A stretch of DNA of 64,000 nucleotides from Epiperipatus broadwayi (Eukaryota > Onychophora > Udeonychophora > Euonychophora > Peripatidae), in contig JAQFVV010012489.1 in assembly GCA_028023455.1 (NCBI GenBank), positions 4,698,575 to 4,762,574 of the forward strand. The letters are read 5' to 3'. The notes under the pieces are model-generated. The model did no database searches. It was not told the DNA's origin and was given only the letters and a program-made list of their open reading frames with translations. Numbering within the stretch: the first letter of the stretch is position 1; each line of letters begins with the position of its first letter. Position numbers and translations under genes: made by a program. Below are positions 11,200 to 23,429 of this stretch, piece after piece.

Positions 11200-12142
11200 T
11201 GGTAATACAGCATCGATTGATCCACGCTATAAGATGGCGCTGTTGCTAGTGAAAAATGAATAGATATAACGTTACTGGGCTGATTTGATTATTATTATTT
11301 TGTAATGTTATCGTGTTGTTTTTTTTTTTTTTTTTGGTTTGGATTTTTTTTTTTTGGGACCGTATTTTTTTTTTTTAAATAAATAAATTGATTTTTAAAT
11401 ATTTTTTTTAATACATCTTGTAAAAACCTTTTTTTCTTTATTTTTTTTGTAAAACTTGTTGTTTAACAAAATTGGATTACGGTCTTTTTTTTTTTTAAAA
11501 TAACTTTTTTTTTTTCGCTTTTGATTACGGTCTTCTTTTTTTTAAAGTAACTTTTTTTATTTTGGCTTTTTACTTTCATTAAACTACCACAAAGGCAGTT
11601 CTTCTGGGTGAGGAGAATATTTCTCTGTTGAAGAAAGGCCACCACATCTGCTTCTGTAGTCTGCGATTGAAATGTTTTGATCTCGAAAAAGTGTAGGAAA
11701 GTGTGCGACTTGATCGTGAACTTTGCCGAATTGTGACTAATACTCCCCATTAACTGAATTCTGACCCCTGACAATGAAACCAGGGACATTTGGAAAATCG
11801 TTAAAATTTTTACGAACGAAAATAAAAAAAATACATCGAAGCCAAAAAAAAAAACAAAAAAACGTTATAATATAGTTTTCGACATTCAAAATACAGAAAC
11901 TTTCACATCATACGCTGTATAATAGTTAAGAATAATGTCTATAGAGAGTCTTGCATACTCATCGCTGATAATGTTCAACATACTAGGGATGTTGGGGTAA
12001 TGGGTGCACTTCAACATCTTAGCGGTTGAACAGTTTACTAGGCTGTAAGATCTATGAGAAGCCTTGTAAACAGCATATTTATGTGCTTTAGTGTAGAAAC
12101 AGCACCATCTTATGGCGTGAATCAATCGATGCTGTATTACCA
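11200..12142. mobile_element. 943-bp TIR DNA transposon, non-autonomous
   Basis: The ends match as a terminal inverted repeat of about 50 bp. The left end starts TGGTAATACAGCATCGATTG, and the right end is its reverse complement with about 4 mismatches. TTCAGA directly flanks both ends (11194-11199 and 12143-12148) as a 6-bp target-site duplication. The interior has long poly-T tracts and two short minus-strand frames (108 and 85 codons) with no recognised transposase motif. The subterminal region next to the right TIR resembles that of the element at 50271-51412 (GCACATAAATATGCTGTTT against ACACATAAAAATGCTGTTT), so the two may be distant relatives. The superfamily is undecided; hAT- or P-like is possible. 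Confidence 0.88.
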
Positions 12143-12148
12143 TTCAGA

Positions 12149-13499
12149 TTTCAATAACAGACTTTTTATTTCCTAATACTTGCTAATCCTACACATGTTC
12201 TTAAGATAGCAACACTCTGATAAATTTAAACATTAATTTTATTAATAATAGTTTCATTAATTGCACAATGTATAAATTTGTTTTATTAATAACAACATAA
12301 AAATTTAAAATTGAATATAATTATTTTCATATCAGCACAATTTTTTTATAGAGCTATAAAAAAAAATTGATCTCTTCCATGTCAGCTTATTTGATGACTT
12401 CCTTTCATTTTTCCCTTACAAATTCAGTGCAATTATTTTTAAAATTGTAACATGCTTTAAAAATTTTATTTTTTACACAGTGATTTCCTCATTTACGAAT
12501 TGCATGCAATTTTTTCTAAAGAATTAATTATTCTATTGATTACAAATTGAATAAAAATATTGAATTAAGATATATAAAAGCAGGCAGTTCACTGCAATCA
12601 GGTTTATTAATTTATAGATATTCAGAACGTGTTTTCAAGTCTTATTTATGTATGTATGCAGATGTTTTATTTATTTATTAAGTCATTTTAATTTTGTTTT
12701 TGTATTACAAGTTTTCCAAATGCAGTTTATTTTAAACTGGCAGTAATATTACATTTATGCTTTAAATATCAGAAATGGATTTTGTGCTTAATGTTAAAAA
12801 AAATATAAGTAGATAAAACAAATTATTCAAATTTTTTATTTTAATGTAAACTTTAACTATTATAACTTTTTACAGTGAAATAAAACTAGGGGAAAAAAAT
12901 GTAATCAAAACAGCAAAATGTCATTTATTTAGACAAATACATTTTTTAATATCAACCATGGTCTAGTAAACCAAGTGCTTGCATATTTCACTGCTTTTTT
13001 CTAATTTATTATATATAGTCAGTATTAAAATTTAGAAAGATAAATAATTTATTATTTACCAGCTCATTTTATTACATTTTGCAAAAGATAAAATAAAATT
13101 GTTTCCCCAATATTTATTTGACCTAATTGTTTAATCATGCTTTCCAAGGAAAACAGCTTATGTAAATCAATAAAAACAGAATGATTATATTACAAACTAC
13201 ACTATTAAAAAATTCACAATTCTATATTTATATTTTTCTACTCTTTATATATCTACATGCATTATCACAACCATTTGTTATTTCCAAAAGAAAAACAAAT
13301 CCACATCTAAAGCAAGACCTGTCTACAATACTTCACTCTTTTAGCCCTTCATTGTTAAAAACCCACTTATTTTTTAAATATTCTAATAAAAATATTTTTT
13401 TTCTTACCTCTTGTTCTCAAATGTTCTACAGTTTTTTCCGTATTTTTCTTTTTAAGCATGTACCCAATCTATTTCCTCTTTCTTTTCATAATTTCTTCA
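12149..13499. other. Anonymous AT-rich DNA
   Basis: No supported feature. The plus-strand 126-codon open frame starting at 13181 is Phe/Leu/Ser-rich and low in complexity, and its 3' end runs into a SINE on the other strand. It is read as a chance frame. Confidence 0.5.
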
Positions 13500-13509
13500 A
13501 AAATAGTTT

Positions 13510-13602
13510 TCTTTTTTTTTTTTTTCATGTGTCAAATGTGTTGATCAGGAAGCAAACCTAAGCCAGCTGCTTGGAAGGCAGCTATGCTAATCACTAGGTC
13601 AC
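13510..13602 (-). mobile_element. tRNA-Gly-derived SINE
   Basis: On the minus strand the 5' head (from 13602 downward) reads TGATTAGCATAGCTGCCTTC and then CAAGCAG. This matches the D-arm to anticodon-arm of metazoan tRNA-Gly with anticodon UCC. A decayed box B follows (GGTTTGCTTCC where GGTTCGAWTCC is expected). A short tail ends in ACACATG and then a run of about 14 A. AAACTATTTT flanks both sides (13500-13509 and 13603-13612) as a 10-bp TSD. The first bases of the tRNA are missing and the T-arm is mutated, so this is a retroposed copy and not a functional tRNA gene. Confidence 0.85.
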
Positions 13603-13734
13603 AAAATAGTTTGGATTTGATTTAGATTTGCACAACGATTACAATGTTTCTGACTTGGAAAATAAAATAACTTCAAAAGATAATTTCTAAAATTTTATGA
13701 ATTTTCTTGTGGTCATATATTTCTAAATATTCAA

Positions 13735-13840
13735 CTATTTTGAAACATATATATCTCCACCATATCTTAAAACTTTTCCATGTATTTTATCAGTCATTCC
13801 ATTTTTAATAGTAGAAAAAGATATTTTAACTTCATTAAGC
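13735..13840 (-). pseudogene. LINE ORF2 fragment (endonuclease-RT linker)
   Basis: The minus-strand translation contains LNEVKISFSTIKNGMTDKI followed by HGKVLRYGGD. This matches the conserved 'L.EV..A...LK.GKA.G.D.I..E.LKYGGD' block just upstream of the RT in APE-type LINEs. The equivalent block occurs in the other LINE copies near 24.87, 30.35 and 55.5 kb. The rest of the element was not recognised here. Confidence 0.7.
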
Positions 13841-14186
13841 TAGGTATTTTATCCAAATTTAAATAAGACAAAATGAATATATTATTTAAAATTGTCTTGT
13901 TACATCTTGTATTATTATTCAAAAATAATTAATATATACCTTCCATGTGTTCAAATATTATTGTCATTATTTAAGAAAGTGTTATTGTTGAAATTAATAT
14001 GATTGTATTGTTGTTTTCAGTGCATCAATAAAATTTCTAAAATAAGTATAATAAGTGAATATCCATGTCTTCTTTGTCCTTTCATTTTTTAAGACTTTCT
14101 ATTAGTTTAATTTCTGCTTTTGAAACATATAAAATTATGAAATTCCACATTCAATTTATTATTTATTCAAATAATGCATGCCACAT

Positions 14187-14388
14187 TATATGTATTGCCA
14201 CACTTAGCAATCCAGAGTAATCAATGGATGTCAAAAGGCTTGTGCATAAAATTCCAATCTAGTGCCTACTCATCCAATATCCCCAGACTAGTTTCTGGAT
14301 TGCTGTGTGTGGCAATATGTATAATGAGTTTTGCCTGTTTTAACAACAGTTATAAGCAAGCATAAGAAATGGTGATCATGTGATGTTT
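14187..14388 (-). mobile_element. Foldback MITE/SINE-like repeat with 14-bp TSD
   Basis: AATGCATGCCACAT occurs at 14173-14186 and 14389-14402 as direct flanks. The insert holds the 'GTAATCAATGGATG ... CAGACTAGTTTCTGG' core shared with copies at 25.7, 26.35, 26.8 and 38.95 kb. The core is bounded by inverted ATTGCCACAC...AGCAATCCAG arms. The right part carries a conserved head (ACATCACATGATCACCATTT in minus orientation). The 63-codon frame at 14174-14365 is a by-product of the repeat. Confidence 0.75.
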
Positions 14389-14402
14389 AATGCATGCCAC
14401 AT

Positions 14403-15129
14403 GTTTCTTTTTAATTAATCAGTGATAAAAAACCATACATGTATCTATAGTACACTCATGAGAGAAATTTCATATCTCAGTAATATAAGACTCCTGAAGA
14501 TTCAAATTATCTATTTTGTTTTTAATAGCTCTTGAAATTTTGTACATGCAATAGATACTCCTAAATAACATATATTAATTTTCTGATGAATATGATTGAA
14601 ATATAATTTATGTTGCTGCATTTGTTATTTTAATCTTGGAGAATATTAATCTATGGTATAGTCAGTAATTTCACTAAAAACACATTTTATCATGGTACCT
14701 TTTTTATTATTTAAAACATATATTTATAGTAAAATGTACTTTTTTTATTTTTAACTATAACTTCAAAAGACAGACAGAAAATTGTTATGATTTGTATATT
14801 TGTGTATAATTGACATTTTTCTCAATAATATTATTTTTCGTAAATAAATTGTTTGTATTGCAAAATATTTTATTTTATTCATTATTGACATAAATTTATA
14901 GCTGCAAATTCAAAAATAAATGTGGTCATTTTATTTTATAACATTAGTTATTTTATATCACCATTTATTTTTGGACGCATTTGTAAGTGCCATATAATTA
15001 AAATTAGTTGGTAGAACATGTCCTACATTAACACTACTTCAGTACTAAGTATAAAAAATACAAAGAAGATGCATATATATATATATATATAATGAAAAAC
15101 ACGTATAGTATTTATATTTTAAACAAGAT
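14403..15129. other. Anonymous AT-rich DNA
   Basis: No feature was recognised except a short (TA)n run at about 15072-15091, next to the MITE that follows. Confidence 0.5.
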
Positions 15130-15600
15130 GTAATTAGATAAAAATTGAATCCAGACATTCAAGCTTCCTTTAGTCATCCAAACATCTTATATAACTGATA
15201 CACATGACCACATACATGAGAAAAGCACAAATGGTGGTCAGATTGACTTATGCTCAACATGGGCATAACCCAATAAAAATTGGAAAATAAAGGCTTTGAA
15301 CACAACATCAGATTTTCAATGACATGGATGGCTGAAGAACTGGAGAGTGGAGTAGATTGATGCCTGTTCATTATAGTGTAAAAATTTGCTATCTTAATAT
15401 AAACAGCACCAATTATGTATTTGTGTGAAAGAAAATGATCCGGACCAACAGATGAGTTCTGCTTCAGCATAAAATATGTGTATTGGATATTATTTATCTT
15501 TTTCACATGCATACAGTCATGTGTATTGGTTGTATAATATGGAATGAATGGCTAAATAGAACTTAAAAGTCTGGATTCAAATCCCCTCTAATTATATATA
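15130..15600 (+). mobile_element. Foldback MITE, family B, copy 1
   Basis: Inverted termini of about 100 bp. The left end runs TTGAATCCAGACATTCAAGC and continues to the ATACACATGACC motif. The right end is its imperfect reverse complement, finishing in GGATTCAAATCC and (TA)n. The core (CATCAGATTTTCAATGACAT, TGGATGGCTGAA, GCTATCTTAATA, GACCAACAGATGAG) recurs in the same orientation at 28.15-28.5 and 40.3-40.67 kb. Both ends lie beside (TA)n, suggesting insertion into TA microsatellites. The 112-codon minus-strand frame inside is a by-product. Confidence 0.78.
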
Positions 15601-15983
15601 TATATACACATATTGTACTGGTCGAAAAACCTCCACCACCTTAAACTGCATGTCGGATCCAAACTGAATTCAAACCCAACTCACCAGCTCAGATTAGTGG
15701 ATGATCTAAACTGATAACACAGTGCTAAGCACCAAGGAACTAGCTCAATGGTTGATGATGATTAGAGACCCCTGAACTGACACTAATATCAGATAATAAA
15801 CTAACTAAAGATAATTTTAAATCGAATCATATGTATATGTTCAGGTTGCCAACACAGACAGTGAGTATTAACATTAAAATAATGATTGAATAAAAGGGTT
15901 AGGAAACCAAATGTGTTTATAAAATATTTTAATAATAATAGTAATAGTTTTGTTCAATTTTTAAATGATGATTATATTGATCA
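15601..15983. other. Unclassified moderately GC-rich segment
   Basis: 15630-15790 is richer in G+C than its surroundings (ACCTCCACCACCTTAAACTG, CATGTCGGATCCAAACTG and similar). It looks like the edge of another repeat, but I found no second copy in the window. Confidence 0.4.
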
Positions 15984-17242
15984 CCTCTAGTCTTTAACAG
16001 AGTTTATAATTATTATAAGGATGGCAGTTCCTATTATATGCCAACGATAATTACACAAGATTATGAAAGTCTTTATGTCTATGCCTCCAACAAGAAAATA
16101 AAGGCAGATAAAGGCATCAGTGGTGATGGAAATTATTATTCTAATTTTATACAAAAGAATGTGAGATTTATTTTCACATTCACAAATCCATTCATGAAAC
16201 GCAAGATACGTATTTAGGGCATAACTTTAACCTTTATTAGAAAACTTATTTAATTTGAGATGACTAAGAATTCGTTTGACTTTAATAGAAATTACTTCAT
16301 CATGAATTACGAGCATAAGATTGGGCTTTACTGGAACAGAGAGGTAATGGTGCTGACTAATTATGAGCTATAAAGTGAACAGGAAAGATAATTACTGGTT
16401 GATGGTTTAACTAGTATGGCAGCTTGTATTTGACAAGTCTTACTGCCCTTTAAGGAGATGTGGAACATGGGGAAAGCCAGGCCGAGTTATAACTATGAAC
16501 CTTTGGTGTTCCGAATATAATATAAGCAGGGGAGGAAGTGCTTTCTTCCTCTATAATTTAAAATAACAGTAATATTACCACTGACAAGCCTACAGAGTGG
16601 AAGATTGCCCTATGTCAGCAATGTTCAAAGATGATGACTTAATAGTCACCGTTTGAATAATAAAACCCAATTTATTATAGAATGCTCTATGTGATGACTT
16701 GATCAAATTAATTAAAGTCAAACGAGCTTTTAACTAAAATTATTTTAAAGCATTTATAAAATTATATTAATTATGCCCCAAACATTGTGCTCTCCCTGAA
16801 TCTTAATAGATAGTAAAAACAATTTGAATTAGAATGTATTCATTTGATTCCTTTATCAACCCCTTTGCAAGAAAAAATATTTTAACATTATATATGAATA
16901 ACTAAATATTGGTGAACACAAGAAAATAGCTAGGGCATAGATTAGAAACGGAGCTAATAATTTATTATTAGCCAATTATAAAAATAGCAAATATTTAATA
17001 AATTCTTTTGACTCGATGATTAATAGAACAGTATAAATTTAGTTCTAATGGGTGAGAATTACTAGCAGATTTAATGTTTTATTATTTGTATAAGGTGAAC
17101 GGAACAAAGGAGATCATTGAGTCGAAGGATTATTGGCATATAATTAAAAATAAATGACATTAATAAATCACCAATAAATATATATAATATAGTAAATGAA
17201 CTGCCATCATAAGAAAAGAAAGTTAAATTTAAAGACTAGAGG
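15984..17242. mobile_element. 1.26-kb TIR element, unclassified
   Basis: The left end starts CCTCTAGTCTTTAA and the right end is its exact reverse complement. A second matching block, ATGGCAGTTC, lies about 37 bases further in on both sides, while the bases between have diverged. The interior has no long frame and is slightly richer in G+C than the neighbourhood. No clear TSD is visible. It may be an old non-autonomous DNA transposon. The superfamily cannot be named. Confidence 0.65.
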
Positions 17243-18348
17243 TTGAGAGAATTACTATGTAATTTAAAAAACATAAAAAAAAGAAAGTTTTGTACAGATT
17301 GTTACATTAATAAATGAGAAGAGCTCTTAAAGAGAGTGTAAAGTAAAGTTTGGAAACTGGCCAGAAAGTCACGATTCATTATGGAAATATATTACCATTT
17401 TTTCTGGGGCTGGTTCCTTAGTTTACATGTCCGAGTTGGTAAAACATAGGCACACATTTGGTCAATTAGTTGAACAGCATTTTAATTGATTTTTTTATGA
17501 TTGTTGCAGCATGATGGGTTCAGAAAGGATTTAGCAACTTCATTGAAGATTTTCAGGGAACTTCAGGTACCATAGCCAGATTCCTGACATTTAGCCTCTC
17601 ACCATGATCGAAACACTTTAAATTCATGATTTTTTAAAAATGCACAGAGTTTAATGGCATTTCTCTACAACAAAGATGGCTTCTTCTTTCTCAAAACTTT
17701 TCAGAGCTATTTATACTGTGTCTGATGCCTTCAGGCTAGCACTTCTTTCATTTTCAATGTTACAAGTTTCTCCTAATTGATTTTAGATACATTTCTTCGA
17801 TAAGGTTTTCAAACTCATTAACTTGAATGCATTTTCTAATTAGAAAATAAATTTTTAAATCTAAAAATGATTTTAATTAGGAAATCCTTACATTTTAAAT
17901 ACTTATCTTTTTTTCTAATTAATAAAACTTTACCCATTGTTTTGGAAAGGGAAAAATCTGAAAGTGTATCGAAAGAATGTAGCTTTTAATCACTAAAATT
18001 TTAACAAATTATTTAAAAGTAAAATCAAAACATTCCCAATGCAATAAAACTTTTGAACAATTATATATATTTAAATATTTATAAATATATTCACACAATC
18101 CACACAGTTGTAATATATATAAATTCATGAATAATTTTATCATGAATTTATTAATAGCATCGATTAATTTAAACCTTAAACTAAGTAACTTTAATACACA
18201 TTTATAAAATAGTTTTTTTAAAGAAAACTAGCATGGATTGACCATATAAAGCCCCATTGCATCGGAAATTTAAGGTTAGTACTAGGGTTTGAAGTGGGCT
18301 TATGGCTAGATATCATGAAGCTAGGATCGAACTCAGATCTGACTGCTT

Positions 18349-18400
<52 letters not shown>

Positions 18401-19200
18401 TCAATGAAAAAACAAATAAAAGAAAACAACTATTATGGTTTGTATGATGTATTCTAAAACACTGCAACATAAAGATAATATACACTCCTTATCAAAATAT
18501 TAGTGATTTTTAACCAAGTCTAAAGATTTAATCTCTCTTGAGGCTGAAGAAATTTTATGAGATTTTGTATGGCATTTGTAAATAAATATTCTTATGTAGG
18601 CATGAGAAATTGTCACATCAGTACTAGAATGGATGAATATGATTATGCAGTGAAGCAACATTCATCATCAATATCACTTTCAATCCAAGCTATGGATTCT
18701 GGTCACATTATTGATTTTTTTAAGACCAGGATCCTCTCAAGATCTGAAATCCTATACCAATAATAAGATTAGAAAAGTTATTGAGCTACTAAAAAGACCA
18801 TTACAATACATGTAAATTTTCTCAAATTTGGGAGGAAAAATTGAAAAACAAATTACTCTGAAGATTCTGAATTTTTTATTTGTTTATTTATTTTTAATTA
18901 TTTTTTCAATTTGATCAATTTTAACATCTGTTTTTTTCTAGTTGTGAAACTTTTACAATTATTGAGAAAACTTCTTACAGTGAATTCTATAACAATCTTT
19001 ATAGATACTGCTTACAACATCTTTACAATTATGTAGTATTCATTTCCCTGTTGAGGGCTTGTGTGTTCAAGTTGAATTGTTGGAATATCTAATTAAAATC
19101 TTACATGGATGAACCCCTGAAATATGACGTTTATATCTTAATCTATGAAAACATTCAAATGAATATATATATAAGAGACTAATAAAAATATAAAAGCCAA
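17243..19200. other. Anonymous DNA with a TA microsatellite
   Basis: No gene was recognised. 18240-18350 is GC-richer and repeat-like (AAGCTAGGATCGAACTCAG). It leads into a long (TA)n at about 18350-18398. A 68-codon plus-strand frame at 18557-18763 matches nothing I recognise. Confidence 0.45.
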
Positions 19201-20700
19201 ATTATTATTATAATTGTTATCTTAGAGCTGACTATGAATAGATCGTTATAACTAGCTATATTGCAGATTTTCACGATGTGGAAGTCTGCAATAAATTTAA
19301 TTTTCCGGACAAACCAGCTGAGGCTTCTGGATGACAGTTCCTGACCAAATGCATGGCAAGTCGCAGTTTCATTTCAAAGAAGGACAAAATCTACGAAAGT
19401 GATCACGAAGGTGGACTTCTCAATCTATTAAATCCGTAAAGTATGAACTATTGTGTCTATCTAATAAAAACTTTCCTAAAATTGCAAGTAATTAATAACT
19501 GAAAATAAGAACTCTTATCTGACTTAAAGAATGCAAATTCAATTATTGATATTTTTTTGTGTAGATGTTTAAGCAATCATTTCCATTTCATTTTTTTTTT
19601 TTTGTGTGTGTATTATGTTTTAACTAAAATGTATTAAATTTAAAGTTGGGTGTAGATAGCTGCATGGATAAAGATTAATAACTATGTTTAAATTCGTTTA
19701 TGTTTAATTTAAGGGATTTTAATTTCAGGCTATTTGTTTCGTGGTTGTGTCAGTGCTAGTGGAGAGATATATATAAAATGTTTATATTAATGTAATGTGA
19801 AGCGTGTATAGCATACAGGGCAACGTGCCCACCTGAATGCATGACCCCAAAGAGGCAGTCGTACCGTTGCAATGGTTGCAGATGTATTTCCTGCACCATT
19901 AACCCCTTCTAGCTCTATGGACAGGGATTTATAAGTCGGCAGAAAGACCGCTCTCCCCCCATACGTAGCACTCTTTAAAATATATATATATGATTCCTTA
20001 GTCTGACAGATGCACTTCCCTGTTCTAGACACGGATCATTTCCTTCAAATAATATCACGCTGTCAGATGCACATTTATGTCTGCGTGATTTTATGCTAGC
20101 ATCTTCATATTGCATTGATTGCTACTATATATCTGGAAGCAGGCATTGGGTTGACTACGAACTTTTAGTCTGAGATTGAATGAATGTTTTGGTAAGTTTT
20201 TAAGTAAAAAAAAAAAATCTATGTAGACTATCTATGCTCGACATGCTAAAGTAAAATATAATTTAAATATCCATCTGTGCGATCTATTTAAAATAGTAAT
20301 TTAAATTAAAAAAAAAAATATTAATGTTAAAATCTAAAAAATAAATTTATTCCTCAATTTTAAATGTGCGTTAATAAAAATCTATTTGTGTGTTAATTAC
20401 TGTCAGTGGCTTCTTTTATTTTATTGTTCTAAATATTTAATATATACTTTGAGAATAGAAATCTATTGAAACTTATAAATGTTTAAAATCTCTGCTAATC
20501 TATGAGCTAGTGACCTTGGGCAAACGATCGGAATCCAAATATATAAATTAAAATAAAAAAAAATTTTTTTTTAAAACTTAACGTACCTGCCTACTATATA
20601 AATTTTCTAGGTTCAAATGCCTAGTGGCGCCCTATAGTGCAGATTACGTGAAGTCTCCTCCTCCCCCGATCGTTAAAATATATATATATAGTAACCTTAA
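19201..20700. other. GC-richer unexplained region
   Basis: Two or three islands (19215-19460, 19790-20160, 20600-20680) have clearly higher G+C and less repetitive sequence than the rest. 19259-19293 is a hairpin (TATTGCAGA...TCTGCAATA). A minus-strand 81-codon frame (19787-20032) reads ELEGVNGAGNTSATIATVRL and then a Trp/Cys-containing tail. No family was recognised, and splice sites cannot be judged. The segment could be a diverged repeat, an old exon or a regulatory element. Confidence 0.35.
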
Positions 20701-22690
<1,990 letters not shown>

Positions 22691-22704
22691 GAAAATTAAC
22701 TATC

Positions 22705-22727
22705 AGAAACAAGGCAAAACTCTCCAT

Positions 22728-22776
<49 letters not shown>
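22705..22776 (+). repeat. Foldback-MITE end fused to a (TA)n tract
   Basis: AAGGCAAAACTCTCCATACA is the terminal motif of the foldback family seen at 25.7 and 38.95 kb. Here it runs straight into about 23 TA units (22731-22776) and the rest of the repeat is missing. Confidence 0.6.
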
Positions 22777-22779
<3 letters not shown>

Positions 22780-23429
22780 TTGACCAAGAGCTCTCATTGT
22801 CTTGTTGGATAGGATGTTGGTTCGTAAAAGTATAAGTACTCTTTCAGATACAGTTATTTTTGTCTTTCTTCTTTTCCAGTTACTTAAACTATTATATGGA
22901 CCAATCATTATGACCCTCTTATGCCATATGACATTTTCTTATAATAACTGTGATATGGTGTATTATATTTGTGCAACAATAGTTTTATTCTTTAACTACA
23001 TGCACAGGATTCCATACTCGAATTCCTTTTTTGTTCTATTTAGTTTTTTAGCTCAAGCTCTTAAGAATTAAGAAAGCTATGATGTGACAGACTTGGTAGA
23101 CTGGCAGTTCTTTAAGTTGTGATCTTTGCTTGAAGCAATGCAATACTAATGATTCAGTTTTCAACTGGATTTAAGTAAGAAACAATGTTTAATTGGCAAA
23201 AATTATATGTTTAGGCAACCATATACAGAGAATCCCTGCCTAATATAGAAGTAAAATGGTCTGCAAAATCTGTTCTAATAAGGATATGCATCACACAGTC
23301 TGTCTTGAATAGATTACATATTTTTGCAGTAGAAATTATAAGAATAGCAATGGTATCAGTAATAGGATAGCAAGTGGTAATAGTAGTTTAGTAAAAACAG
23401 TGTAAGTATAAAAGGTAAGTTTTAAAAAT

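Noticed and set aside
13181-13561. 126-codon plus-strand open frame
   Set aside because: Low-complexity Phe/Ser/Leu composition, and the 3' end overlaps an antisense tRNA-Gly SINE including its poly-A tract. Not a gene.
13510-13602. Functional tRNA-Gly gene
   Set aside because: The 5' end of the acceptor stem is missing, the T-arm is mutated, and a poly-A tail with TSD shows retroposition.
15984-17242. Nuclear copy of mitochondrial rRNA
   Set aside because: Considered because of composition, but no conserved rRNA blocks were found on either strand.
20505-20690. AACGATCGG / CCGATCGTT as a TIR pair
   Set aside because: Only about 9 bases match, with nothing conserved further in; likely chance.
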